From positions 1-64,000 of the forward strand of contig JBMOIP010000011.1 of the NCBI GenBank assembly GCA_049317265.1: a DNA stretch of 64,000 bases, in the 5' to 3' direction. Source of the stretch: CAIVAT01 sp049317265. Its GTDB lineage: Bacteria; Bacteroidota; Bacteroidia; Bacteroidales; FEN-979. Positions 8,048 to 17,887 of the stretch are shown here, piece by piece (position 1 is the stretch's first letter; every line of letters begins with the position of its first letter). The position numbers and the translations under genes were made by a program. The notes beneath the pieces are model-generated. The model was not told where the DNA came from. It saw nothing but the letters and a program-made list of their open reading frames with translations, and made no database searches.

Positions 8048-8659
8048 AGTATATTTAACTAAATCGGGATTGATAACATTTGGATTGACATTTTCGATCT
8101 TCTTTTTTTTTAACTGATCACAATCTTGCTGGACGATCCCCATAGGCATCAATGAGACATAGATAATCGGCTGATTTCTTACCCGTATTAAATCCTTTAA
8201 GATATTTTTTTTTCCGCACAGGTTTCCCAAACAAATTGAAAGGTTGGACCCATCTGGCGGTGTGGCCACGCCATGGCGTGGCACTACAATACCAACAAAG
8301 GTTGCCCGTAGGGACATGCCATGGCATGTCTTTACACCATGGCTTGTCCCTGCTTAAAAACCCCTCTCGCCAACATCCCCCAAAATTAAGAGAAAATGCA
8401 ATACCCAACACCTTATAGAGATTGGATGCTGAAATTCCCCATTTCAGACATCAGACGGGGAACAAACGAACTTCCCGCCCTAACATTTTACCGGGTTTTC
8501 ATCAGAAACCTAATAGAGCATAACAGAAACCCACCTGAACAGAATAGAAACCCCTTTCCTGATTCCTGTATCTATATTTACCTTGTTAAAAAAGCCTGCA
8601 TCACAGGGTGCATTGGCATTACGGTTTTCACAAATGCATTTATTCTAAAATCAAATTTT
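8048..8659. other. 612-bp intergenic region with palindromic repeats
   Basis: This gap separates the minus-strand membrane protein from the first giant surface protein. It holds the CCATGG palindromes at 8265-8350. The plus frame is open from 8396 into the downstream gene but shows no protein-like sequence before the signal peptide at 8660. Around 8570-8583 there is only a near-match to a -7 box. I see no RNA gene. Confidence 0.6.
8265..8350. repeat. CCATGG-centred palindromic elements
   Basis: Two perfect 18-bp palindromes occur: GCCACGCCATGGCGTGGC at 8265-8282 and GACATGCCATGGCATGTC at 8313-8330. A degenerate third copy centred on CCATGG at 8337-8342 runs into GCTTGTCCC. All three share the same NcoI-like core but differ in the arms, with compensating changes that keep the pairing. 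This pattern fits a REP-like mobile palindrome family rather than a single regulatory site. Confidence 0.75.
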
Positions 8660-11600
8660 ATGAAAAACAACCACTCTTTGCTGTTACCCCGGCAGAACAA
8701 AACGAACAAGGGTTATCTGATTTCTTTAAGATTTCCAGCACTGATGGTGCTGATGATGATGCTGCTTACCGGGAATGGGTGGGGGCAGACGACGGTGTTT
8801 GTTGATGATTTTAGCCGAGTACCTGTTTCACCAGGAGGAATACCACTAATGACATATGTCACAACAAATTCAGGAACCGGAACTCAAGTAATCGAGAGTT
8901 CTATCGCGACAACAACTGAACCGTATTTGAAACTTGCTAATCCAAATGCAACAGGAACTTCAGGACAAACGTTTGTAGCCGGCTCATTATCAAGTTTTTC
9001 TTCACCGTTTAACACAATATTATCTTTAAATACTGGTACAGTCACCTGGTCGTTTAATATGAGGCACAATACCAATGGACCGTTAACAGCTACAAATAAT
9101 TTTGCAACTATTTTAGTTGCAACTAGTTCCACTTTGTCAAGTGCAAATGGTTATGCTGTAATTAATAATGGTTCAAATCTATACAAATTAGTTAGGTTTA
9201 CCGGAGGTTTATCATCTCCTTTAACACTTATTAATGGTCAGATATTAGCCGTTGTTCGCGATTATATGAGTATTAAAGTTACTTACGATCCATCCACCGG
9301 CTTATGGACCCTTTATGACAGAATAGATGGCACTTCGCCAGCTACCACCTGGGCAGATCCTTCTACTGGTTCATATATAGCGAGGGGAACCAGCTCAGAC
9401 GCCTTTTACACTGGAACAGCTATGACCAATTTTGGTTATATGTCTCAATATCTTGCATCTGGGACATCCAATAATAAATATTTTGATAATTTTAAAGTCA
9501 CTGTTACACCGACTTCCCCCACATTAATTGTCAGTAAAACATCCTTAAACGGTTTTGCCTATGATGAGGGTACAGGGCCATCTGCTTCTCAAACCTACAA
9601 CCTAAGCGGTGTTTTATTAACCCCTGCCTCGGGAAATGTTACAGTAAGTGGTTCAACCAATTATGAGGTATCCACCGATAATACGAATTTCTCCGGATCG
9701 GTGAATATTGGATACACAGCCTCTACCCTCGCATCGACACCAATTTACGTCAGGTTAAAAGCCGGGTTGGCAATCGGCAACTATAATTCAGAGAATGTGA
9801 TCAATTCAGGCGGTGGAGTAGTTCTCGCGACAAATGTAGCATGCAGTGGCACCATAAATCCAGGTACCCCGGTTACATATACCTGGCAGGGGGCGAACAT
9901 GGGTGATTGGAGTGTTGCTTCAAACTGGAGCCCAACCCGTACAATATCTGCCATGAATGACATCCTCCAGTTTAATGACGGAACAACAAAGATTGTGACC
10001 AATGTTCCGACTCAAACGATCAGGCAGTTGTTTATCACCAACAATACAACAGTTGAACTCCAGTCTGCCTCGCCAGCCACACTGACGATCAACGGTGGAA
10101 CGGGTACTGATTTTACTGTGCCGAGCGGCAGTGCGCTGAACATTACGCAAGCCACCAATGCCATTGCAATTAATTTAAATACAGGAGTAACCGGTACTGT
10201 TGGCGGATTTATCACTTTCAGTGGTGCAGCGGCTCACCGGATAACCGCTGCAGATGCCAGTGGAATTACTTTTCAAAATGGTTCCGTATATACCTCGGGA
10301 GTTGGGTTGAGCGGCAATGCATTCGGAACAACCAATTACAATTCTATCGTATTTTCAAACGGTTCCAAATATGTCAATTCCTCGGGGGCGAATCCTTTTG
10401 GTGCATCAGCTCCAAATTCCGTGGTTGAATGGCAGACTGGCAGTACATACGTTCACCAATCAACGGCATCGCCAATTATGGCAAATCGTACTTATGCAGA
10501 TTTCGAGCTGAACCTGGCAACTGGTGCAAGTCCAACCTTTTCCTCTCCTGTAACCATGGATAATCTTACAGTTACTTCTGGAACCTGGTCATTGGGAGTT
10601 AAAGCACAGTTTGACATAAAAAAGAATCTTACCGTCGCTGCAGGTGCATCGCTGAATTTAAATCCAACAATTGCCGGGACTATTGTATTCAGTGGTACCG
10701 TACCTCAATTGATTAATGGTATCGGAACCCTTGCAACCAACTTAAATGATGCCGTTATCATTAGTAATGTGGCAGGGGTAACCCTTAATGGCAGTCTGAC
10801 AACCAATGGTGCCCTGACTATCAGCTCCGGCACCTTCACCGTTGCCTCCGGCGCCTCCCTCATCACCAACGGCACTGTAACCGGAAATGTTATTGTTGAG
10901 CGTTCCATCAATGCCTGGGGGGATGCCACCCATGGATGGCATTTCCTCTCCTCGCCAGTCGCTGCGCAGGCGATCGATCCGGCATTCACTAACGGCACAC
11001 CTGAAAATTATGATTTCTATGCATGGTGGGAGCCTTCCAACAAATGGGTAAACTTTAAAAACACTACTACAGCCCCTGTCTGGAGTACGGCCAATGTTCT
11101 TGGCGCCACAAACGGGGCTGGGAGTTTTATACCCGGGAAGGGATACCTGGTGGAATATGCAGCCAGCGGAACAAAGCAATTTGCCGGCGCCCTTAATAAT
11201 AGTAGTATCGCTATCAGTAACCTGACCAAAAGCGCTGGCACTAACAACGGCTGGCACCTGCTTGGAAATCCTTTTGCTTCTGCATTGACCTGGGGTACTG
11301 CCGACTGGGCTTTAACCAATGTGAATACAACGGCAAAAATCTGGGAAGAGTCCTCTGCCTCTTATGTCGATATCGTATATAACACAGTGCCTTTCGGACA
11401 GACCATCCCGGCAATGAACGGATTTATGGTTGAGGTTTCCGGTGGGACCAATTCCCTTACGATCCCGGTCACTGCGAGGGTTCATAATTCAACACCATGG
11501 TTTAAATCGGCTGACAATTCATATATTGAACTGGTAGCGCGTGACCCGGGAGGTCAAACTTCACAGACCAGTGTTGTACGGTTCGACAACCAGGCCACCA

Positions 11601-12175
11601 GCAGTTTTGATGCTGCATATGATTCGCATTTCCTTCAGGGGTATGCTCCTCAATTTTATTCGGTATCCGGCACAGATCATCTTTCTGTCAATGCACTGCC
11701 TGCAACTGGAGGAACTGTACAAATCCCGTTCGATTTTATCAGGAATAACAGCGGAAATTTCAGCATCGAGGCCAAATCCATTGCAAATGTATTCGGACCT
11801 GTTATCCTGAATGACCTGAAAACCAGCACCTCACAGGATCTCAAACTGAACCCGGTCTATTCCTTTACCTCTGCACCTGGGGACAATCCCAGCCGTTTTC
11901 TGCTGACCTTCAGCCATGTGGGGATCAATGAGTCATCAGCAGCCAACCCGTTCAGCATTTTTGCCATGAACAACACCATTGTAATATTAAACAATTCAGG
12001 CTTAACTGTCGGAACCATACAGATATACAACATGCTCGGACAGAAACTCATGCAACAGGTTCTTACGGGCAGTAACCCAACCAGGATCAGCATGAATTCT
12101 GGAACCGGGTACTACCTGGTCAAGGTGGTGACTGACACACATTCATATACGGGTAAGGTATTTCTTAACCAGTAG
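8660..12175 (+). CDS. Giant T9SS-sorted surface protein, paralogue A
   Basis: A 1171-residue secreted protein. The start at 8660 gives a basic stretch and then a hydrophobic signal (FPALMVLMMMLL) ending near GWGQ. A first beta domain begins FVDDFSR (about 50-280). Next is a domain of the type GFAYDEGTGPSASQTY with a YEVSTDNTNF repeat (about 290-400), then a TYTWQGANMGDWS..NW module and a long Thr/Ser/Gly/Asn-rich beta-repeat region. The C-terminus (from about 1100) is a T9SS type A sorting domain (IQIYNMLGQKL, GYYLVKVV). No catalytic motif is seen, so it is probably an adhesin or binding protein. It is a close architectural paralogue of the protein at 12515-16447; the two likely arose by duplication. 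Confidence 0.8.
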   Translation: MKNNHSLLLPRQNKTNKGYLISLRFPALMVLMMMLLTGNGWGQTTVFVDDFSRVPVSPGGIPLMTYVTTNSGTGTQVIESSIATTTEPYLKLANPNATGTSGQTFVAGSLSSFSSPFNTILSLNTGTVTWSFNMRHNTNGPLTATNNFATILVATSSTLSSANGYAVINNGSNLYKLVRFTGGLSSPLTLINGQILAVVRDYMSIKVTYDPSTGLWTLYDRIDGTSPATTWADPSTGSYIARGTSSDAFYTGTAMTNFGYMSQYLASGTSNNKYFDNFKVTVTPTSPTLIVSKTSLNGFAYDEGTGPSASQTYNLSGVLLTPASGNVTVSGSTNYEVSTDNTNFSGSVNIGYTASTLASTPIYVRLKAGLAIGNYNSENVINSGGGVVLATNVACSGTINPGTPVTYTWQGANMGDWSVASNWSPTRTISAMNDILQFNDGTTKIVTNVPTQTIRQLFITNNTTVELQSASPATLTINGGTGTDFTVPSGSALNITQATNAIAINLNTGVTGTVGGFITFSGAAAHRITAADASGITFQNGSVYTSGVGLSGNAFGTTNYNSIVFSNGSKYVNSSGANPFGASAPNSVVEWQTGSTYVHQSTASPIMANRTYADFELNLATGASPTFSSPVTMDNLTVTSGTWSLGVKAQFDIKKNLTVAAGASLNLNPTIAGTIVFSGTVPQLINGIGTLATNLNDAVIISNVAGVTLNGSLTTNGALTISSGTFTVASGASLITNGTVTGNVIVERSINAWGDATHGWHFLSSPVAAQAIDPAFTNGTPENYDFYAWWEPSNKWVNFKNTTTAPVWSTANVLGATNGAGSFIPGKGYLVEYAASGTKQFAGALNNSSIAISNLTKSAGTNNGWHLLGNPFASALTWGTADWALTNVNTTAKIWEESSASYVDIVYNTVPFGQTIPAMNGFMVEVSGGTNSLTIPVTARVHNSTPWFKSADNSYIELVARDPGGQTSQTSVVRFDNQATSSFDAAYDSHFLQGYAPQFYSVSGTDHLSVNALPATGGTVQIPFDFIRNNSGNFSIEAKSIANVFGPVILNDLKTSTSQDLKLNPVYSFTSAPGDNPSRFLLTFSHVGINESSAANPFSIFAMNNTIVILNNSGLTVGTIQIYNMLGQKLMQQVLTGSNPTRISMNSGTGYYLVKVVTDTHSYTGKVFLNQ

Positions 12176-12216
12176 TGATTGAAAATGGATTCAAAAAAAC
12201 TATAAAATAAAACACT

Positions 12217-12459
12217 ATGAAAAAGTCACTTAATTCAATCATGTTCGCGATTCTCCTTCTTGGGTTCATTGCTTATGAACAACAAGCGACCGCCCAGGCA
12301 CCGCCTCCTCCACCGGCAGAAAAGGGAACCAATACCAATAAAGCACCGGGAGGTGGTGCTCCCATAGATGGCGGACTGGCCATAACGCTCTCCCTGGCAG
12401 CAGGTTATGGAATATGGAAACTGATCGCCGCGGTTCAGAGGAAGAGACAATCAATTTAA
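12217..12459 (+). CDS. Small PID-CTERM-like exported protein
   Basis: An 80-residue protein with an N-terminal signal (LNSIMFAILLLGFIAYEQQA), a short proline run (PPPPPAEKG), a Gly/Asn linker and the segment PGGGAPIDGGLAI. That segment leads into a hydrophobic helix and a basic tail (KRKRQ-like). The Pro-Ile-Asp motif, helix and basic end match the tripartite PID-CTERM sorting signals I know from Bacteroidota. Such small proteins are often found beside large T9SS surface proteins, as here, where it lies between two. Function unknown; it may be anchored in the envelope. The coding end is 55 bp from the next start. Confidence 0.65.
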   Translation: MKKSLNSIMFAILLLGFIAYEQQATAQAPPPPPAEKGTNTNKAPGGGAPIDGGLAITLSLAAGYGIWKLIAAVQRKRQSI

Positions 12460-12514
12460 ATCTTAAGCAGAAAATACTCAGTTAATTTTTTTAAACCACT
12501 CAAATCAAAAACTT

Positions 12515-15500
12515 ATGAAGATCAAAACAATCGTTACAGTGGTCCTTTTATTTGGGGTTACTTTGCTTTTATCCTCCTTCGGTGGAGGTAATTCTGATTA
12601 TCCTTCGGGTGCCCCATCAGGGTATACCGGGTCACCCGGCGACGGGCAGGATTGCCATGATTGTCATGGCGGCAGTGCTACCGCTGTTTCCGGCTGGATC
12701 ACGACCAATATTCCTGCCGGGGGCTATACAGCAGGGTCAACTTACAACATCACTGTATCTGTTTCAGGTTCAGGAAGTAAAGGATTCCAGGTTTCACCTC
12801 AGAATGCAGCCGGAACTCAACTTGGCACCATGGTGGCCGGATCGGGATCAGAAACTACCGGATCAGGTAAATACGTCACACACAGCAGTTCCAGTTCTTC
12901 CAATCCTGCAACCTGGACCTTCCAGTGGATTGCACCTGCTTCAGGTACCGGCTCTGTGACTTTCTATGGGGCATTCTGTGTTACTAAATCCGATACACGA
13001 TTATCGACACTGACGGTGACCGAATCGGCCACACCATCACCCTATGTTTTTACCGATAACTTCAACCGTGACCTGGGCATTTCCCCGCTTACCAACGGAG
13101 GAACGCCAGCCATGACCTGGACCACTGCCAGTACGGCTTCTCCTGCAGGCTTGTCAATTACCAACGCAGCAACAAACGACCCTAATAATTATGTTGTACA
13201 GATGTATGCCGGCTCCACTCCTGCTGCAGGCAGGACCTATATTACCGGGCCTTTATCAACCTATTCAACTCCTTTTTCCTCAACGCTCAGCAGCAATACG
13301 GGACCTGTTACCTGGACCTTCAACATGAAAACCAACCGGTCGACTGCACTCTCAGGCTTCGACGCAGGGAATTATGGTTCAGCCGTGATCCTTGCCATGA
13401 CGAGCAGCAACCCCACCAGCGCCACCACCAACGGTTATGCCGTGGTGCTGGTAAAAGGTACAACCCTGAATGCCATTAAACTGGTAAGGTTTGCAAACGG
13501 GCTGATCCTGAACTCTAACCTGACCACCATGATAGGCCCCTCACCCGACCTGGGATCAATGACCATGTATGCCAGTGTGCGGGTTGTATATACCCCATCC
13601 TCAAACACCTGGGAACTCTTTGTCAGGTCAGACGGAAGTACGACCGACCCCGTGGATCCAACAACAGGAACTTTAACACAGGTTGGCACTAGTGTGATAA
13701 ACAGCACATACACTTCAGTTGCAATGTCACACTGTGGATTTTTGTGGAACCACAGCAATGGCGCGGGTTCAAGCAACAAGGGTGCATATGACAACTTTTC
13801 AGTGGCTGTCACCCCCATCCTGAACCCAACCCTAACGGCAGTCCCTGGTTCATTTACCGGATTCAATTATGTTGTCGGTTCCGGCCCTTCAGCTTCACAA
13901 AGCTACTCATTGAGCGGGGTTAACCTGACGGGTTATCCGGGTAACATTGCTGTTGGTTGTCTCACAAACTATGAAGTATCAACTGATAATGTCAATTTTT
14001 ACCCATCGGTGAATGTTGGTTATACCTCAGCCACCCTTTTATCAACGCCGTTATACGTAAGGTTAAAATCCGGTCTGGCGGTCGGCAATTACAACACTGA
14101 AATCGTCTCGAACGTTGGCGGAGGAGCTACCCAGAACGTAACCTGCAGCGGGTTTGTACTTGGCGGACCAACCACCTATACCTGGACCGGCGCTACCGAC
14201 AACAGCTGGATTGTTGCCTCAAACTGGAGTCCTGTACGTACAACACCTGCCCTCAATGACATTCTCCAGTTCAACAATGGGAATACATACACCGTTATCA
14301 ATGTTCCAACCCAGACGATTGCCCAGCTTTTGGTTTCCGGCGGATCTAAAATCACCCTGCAGGCGGCTGCTGCAGCTACACTTACTCTTGCAGGCACCAC
14401 AGGTGATGACCTATCGGTTACCGGTACCGGGTCGGAACTGAACATCTCCGGAACCAATATCCTGGCAATATTCATGAATGCCGGAACAAACGGACTGATC
14501 AGCAGTTCAATGACGTTAAGCGGTGCTGCTCATGCTGTAAAGTCGACAGATGCCAACAGTTTGGTTTTTGCATCAGGAAGTATTTTCAAAGCAACGACCG
14601 GGTTTACCGGAAACGCTTTTGGTGCCACCGCTTTGAATTCGGTTAAATTCCAGGCCGGTTCAACCTATATCCAGGATGCAGGAAGCAATCCTTTTGGTGC
14701 CGGGGCACCCACGTCGGTATTGACATTTGAGGCTGGCAGTTTGTATAAGTTCACAGCAGCAAGCGGTGGCCCTTCTTACAGTGGCAGGACCTATGCAAAT
14801 TTTGAAAACGACTCCCCCACCTCCACCCAGAATAACCAGGGAAGCAGCCCGATGACCTGCGACAATTACACTGTTACCAGCGGTATTGTTAATTGGGACT
14901 TCAGTGGTGGCATGGTGATCAAGGGAAATATTTCTGTCGCTTCGGGAGCAACCCTTACCTATGGATTGGCCACGAAAGTAATGAACCTGACTTTGAGCGG
15001 AACGGCCTTGCAGACAATTACCAATGCAGGAACCCTGACAATTGGGGCAAACGCAACAGTTGTAGTAAACAATCCCGCTAATATCTCGCTTGGAAGTGAT
15101 CTCAGTATCTACAATCTTAACTTCCTGAACGGAAAAGTGAATACAGGTTCCAATACCCTTTCACTTGCAGCCACAGCAACCGTTACCGGTGCCGGAGCAG
15201 GAAAGTATATCAACGGGAACCAGCTTTGGAATATCGTCGCAGGCGCTGTTACAAAAACCTTTGACATTGGTGATGCTGCCAACTATACCCCGGCAACCAT
15301 TGCCTTCTCCAGCCTCACCGTTGGAGGCACCCTCGTGTCCCACACAACTGCTGGTGATCATGCTGCCATTGCAAGTTCAGGTATCAATCCAAACAAAAGC
15401 GTCAACCGGTCCTGGAGTTTTACTGCCAGTGGAATCAGCGGCTATTCCTACGATGCAACCTTCAATTTCCAGACTTCTGACCTTGATGCCGGTGCCAGCA

Positions 15501-16447
15501 CGGCACTATTCATCATTAAAAAATATGATGGTACCTCATGGAGTGCCACAACCACCGGAACCCTTACATCAAACAGTTCACAGGCAACAGGACTTACCGC
15601 CTTCAGCGATTTCCAGATTGGTGAAGTAGCCTGTACGCCGGTACCTGTAAGTGTTTCTATTGTTCCGTCTGCCAACCCGGTTTCTGCCGGAACGCAGGTT
15701 ACTTTTACTGCAACACCGGTCAACGGAGGTCCCTTACCCACATACCAGTGGAAAGTCAATGGACTTGACATCTCCGGAGCTACAAATTCAATCTACACAT
15801 ACCTGCCTGTCAACAACGACCAGGTAGTTTGTGTAATGACCTCAAACATTGAATGTGCCTCGGGGAACCCTGCCACATCCAATACGGTAACCATGACCGT
15901 GACATCAGTTCCTGCTGCCCTGTCGGTTTCCGGAACCGTTGCTAACGCGCAAACTGAATGCTACAATGCCACCCAGACCATAACCGTTGCCGGGACGCCC
16001 AGCCTGTTCCTTGTTCAAAACGGAGGGACCGCTACCATGATTGCCGGACAGAACATCATCTATCTGCCGGGCACCATGATCGAATCGGGAGCTTACCTGC
16101 ATGGGTATATTGCAGATGGCGGTCCATATTGCGGAGGGGCGATGGCTTCTATGGTTACCATCAAAACAGGTGCAGAAGAGTTGCAGGAGAAGATGGTCAA
16201 TATGAGCTCTTTCAGAATCTACCCCAATCCTACCACTGGAATTTTCAACCTTGAATTCACCCAGGATAAAACTGATGTGAATGCAAAGGTGGAAGTATAT
16301 GACCTGCAGGGAGGTAAAATTCTTTCAACCACTGTATCTGGAGAGAGAAAGCACTCACTATCGATTGAAGGAAAGCCTTTCGGATGTTATTTTATCCGTG
16401 TGATCAGTAATGACAAGGCAGAAACAGTAAAGATCATCAAACAATAA
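12515..16447 (+). CDS. Giant T9SS-sorted surface protein with CxxCH domain, paralogue B
   Basis: A 1310-residue secreted protein. After a signal peptide (about 1-22) comes a domain of about 130 residues that opens with GQDCHDCHGG (Cys47, Cys50, His51). This is a c-type heme CxxCH motif, in the context of the choice-of-anchor V/reeler-like domain. The protein then follows the paralogue at 8660-12175: a TDNFNRDLG beta domain, the GPSASQSYSLSG module, TYTWTGATDNSW..NW and long beta repeats. It adds an Ig-like domain (YQWKVNGLDISGA, about 1070-1100), an 80-residue two-Cys module (ECYNATQTITVAG to YCGG) and a T9SS type A domain (IYPNPTTG, about 1230 to the end). Possible role: a surface adhesin carrying heme. 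Enzymatic function is not evident. Confidence 0.8.
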   Translation: MKIKTIVTVVLLFGVTLLLSSFGGGNSDYPSGAPSGYTGSPGDGQDCHDCHGGSATAVSGWITTNIPAGGYTAGSTYNITVSVSGSGSKGFQVSPQNAAGTQLGTMVAGSGSETTGSGKYVTHSSSSSSNPATWTFQWIAPASGTGSVTFYGAFCVTKSDTRLSTLTVTESATPSPYVFTDNFNRDLGISPLTNGGTPAMTWTTASTASPAGLSITNAATNDPNNYVVQMYAGSTPAAGRTYITGPLSTYSTPFSSTLSSNTGPVTWTFNMKTNRSTALSGFDAGNYGSAVILAMTSSNPTSATTNGYAVVLVKGTTLNAIKLVRFANGLILNSNLTTMIGPSPDLGSMTMYASVRVVYTPSSNTWELFVRSDGSTTDPVDPTTGTLTQVGTSVINSTYTSVAMSHCGFLWNHSNGAGSSNKGAYDNFSVAVTPILNPTLTAVPGSFTGFNYVVGSGPSASQSYSLSGVNLTGYPGNIAVGCLTNYEVSTDNVNFYPSVNVGYTSATLLSTPLYVRLKSGLAVGNYNTEIVSNVGGGATQNVTCSGFVLGGPTTYTWTGATDNSWIVASNWSPVRTTPALNDILQFNNGNTYTVINVPTQTIAQLLVSGGSKITLQAAAAATLTLAGTTGDDLSVTGTGSELNISGTNILAIFMNAGTNGLISSSMTLSGAAHAVKSTDANSLVFASGSIFKATTGFTGNAFGATALNSVKFQAGSTYIQDAGSNPFGAGAPTSVLTFEAGSLYKFTAASGGPSYSGRTYANFENDSPTSTQNNQGSSPMTCDNYTVTSGIVNWDFSGGMVIKGNISVASGATLTYGLATKVMNLTLSGTALQTITNAGTLTIGANATVVVNNPANISLGSDLSIYNLNFLNGKVNTGSNTLSLAATATVTGAGAGKYINGNQLWNIVAGAVTKTFDIGDAANYTPATIAFSSLTVGGTLVSHTTAGDHAAIASSGINPNKSVNRSWSFTASGISGYSYDATFNFQTSDLDAGASTALFIIKKYDGTSWSATTTGTLTSNSSQATGLTAFSDFQIGEVACTPVPVSVSIVPSANPVSAGTQVTFTATPVNGGPLPTYQWKVNGLDISGATNSIYTYLPVNNDQVVCVMTSNIECASGNPATSNTVTMTVTSVPAALSVSGTVANAQTECYNATQTITVAGTPSLFLVQNGGTATMIAGQNIIYLPGTMIESGAYLHGYIADGGPYCGGAMASMVTIKTGAEELQEKMVNMSSFRIYPNPTTGIFNLEFTQDKTDVNAKVEVYDLQGGKILSTTVSGERKHSLSIEGKPFGCYFIRVISNDKAETVKIIKQ

Positions 16448-16501
16448 CGCAAAATTGGTTATGCAGCACTTGGTTTAGTAGTTGTGTTCGTGTTTGATTG
16501 C

Positions 16502-16535
16502 GGCCATCTCCATTCATTTGGAGATGGCCATTTTT
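16502..16535 (+). terminator. Rho-independent terminator after the giant surface protein
   Basis: An 11-bp perfect stem (GGCCATCTCCA at 16502-16512 pairing with 16519-16529) with a 6-nt loop is followed by ATTTTT. It lies 55 bp after the stop of the plus-strand surface protein and 9 bp beyond the end of the convergent transporter gene. It should stop plus-strand transcription, and the stem may act on the other strand as well. Confidence 0.85.
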
Positions 16536-16543
16536 CATGCCGT

Positions 16544-17839
16544 TCAGGAGGGAAGTTCCACGCTATTCATCTTGGGAACAAGCAGGTGCATGATGATCCA
16601 GGCTGTGATGTAAGCGCTTCCGGCAACAAAGAACAGGATATAATAACCAGTTTGAATATGTCCAAGGATTTTATAATAGTCAAGGATCAACCCGGTAGCC
16701 CAGGAGATGAGAAGACCTCCAATGGCGCCGGCCATGCCGCCAATTCCTACAACAGAGCCTACAGCTCTCTTGGGAAACATATCGGAGACTGTAGTAAATA
16801 TATTGGCTGACCAGGCCTGGTGTGCAGAGGCTGCAATACTGATCACCAGGATGGCAAACCATGGGTTCATGGCTCCAAGCGCCTGTGCCGAGATAACCGG
16901 TACGACGCAAAGGGCAAATCCCAGCATCGACATTTTACGGGCTTTGTAAACGGGCCATCCTTTCCTGATCAGGAACCCGGATATCCATCCACCGCCAATG
17001 CTTCCAAAGGTTGTCATCACATAAACCAGGGCGATGGGTAATCCAACCTGGGTTCCAGTCATGCCATATTCCGTTTTGAGAAAAGAGGGCAACCAGAAGA
17101 GCAGGAACCACCAGATGGGGTCGGTAAGGAACTTTCCGAAAACGAAAGCCCAGGTTTGTTTATATCCCAGCAATTTGAACCAGCTTACCGGTGTTCCGCT
17201 TTCTTCTACAAAGTTCTCCTGATCGGAGTGTATATATTCAAACTCCGCCCGTGAAAGGCGTTTTTGCTTTGCAGGCACTTCATAATAGATGAACCACAGG
17301 ATGAGCCAGATAAACCCGATGGCCCCTGTAATAATAAAAGCCTGCTGCCAGCCCCAGTTTACGGCAATCCAGGGAACCACAAGCGGTGCAATGATGGCTC
17401 CTACATTGGACCCGGAATTGAAAATCCCTGTCGCCAGGGCCCGTTCCTTTTTAGGGAACCATTCGGCCACTGTTTTGATGGCAGCGGGAAAATTACCCGC
17501 TTCGCTTACACCAAGCACTGCACGGGCTACACCAAAACCAAAGGTACTCCGGGCCAGGGCATGGGCAATGGCAGCAAAACTCCATACCGTCAGCGATAAA
17601 GCATATCCCAGCTTTGTCCCGATTTTATCGATGAACCTGCCAAAGCCGATCAATCCGAGGGCGTAGGCGAACTGAAAGGCCATCACAATGTGTGAATAGT
17701 CCTTTTCCGTCCATTTAAAGGCCTCTTCAAGATATGGCTTCAACAGACTGATTACCTGCCGGTCAAGATAGTTTATCGTTGTCGCAAAGAATACAAGGGA
17801 GCATATGGTCCACCGGTATCGTCCTAGTGTTTCATTCAT
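16544..17839 (-). CDS. exuT: MFS hexuronate transporter, ExuT-like
   Basis: A 431-residue inner-membrane carrier with twelve predicted helices, of the anion:cation symporter branch of the MFS that includes ExuT (hexuronates) and related sugar-acid carriers. Typical features are INYLDRQVISLL in helix 1 (about 22-33), the GRFIDKIGTK loop (about 67-76), VLGVSEAGNFPAAIKTVAEW around helix 4 and the FNSGSNVGAIIAPLVVP segment in helix 5. It is the last gene of the sugar-acid operon, 48 bp after glucuronate isomerase. This supports proton-driven uptake of glucuronate or galacturonate. Related carriers also move galactonate and gluconate, so the exact substrate is inferred from context. Confidence 0.85.
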   Translation of the reverse strand: MNETLGRYRWTICSLVFFATTINYLDRQVISLLKPYLEEAFKWTEKDYSHIVMAFQFAYALGLIGFGRFIDKIGTKLGYALSLTVWSFAAIAHALARSTFGFGVARAVLGVSEAGNFPAAIKTVAEWFPKKERALATGIFNSGSNVGAIIAPLVVPWIAVNWGWQQAFIITGAIGFIWLILWFIYYEVPAKQKRLSRAEFEYIHSDQENFVEESGTPVSWFKLLGYKQTWAFVFGKFLTDPIWWFLLFWLPSFLKTEYGMTGTQVGLPIALVYVMTTFGSIGGGWISGFLIRKGWPVYKARKMSMLGFALCVVPVISAQALGAMNPWFAILVISIAASAHQAWSANIFTTVSDMFPKRAVGSVVGIGGMAGAIGGLLISWATGLILDYYKILGHIQTGYYILFFVAGSAYITAWIIMHLLVPKMNSVELPS

Positions 17840-17887
17840 GGTTTTCCTGGTGATTTTTACTAATTACTACTCTTTGCCGGCCGAATA

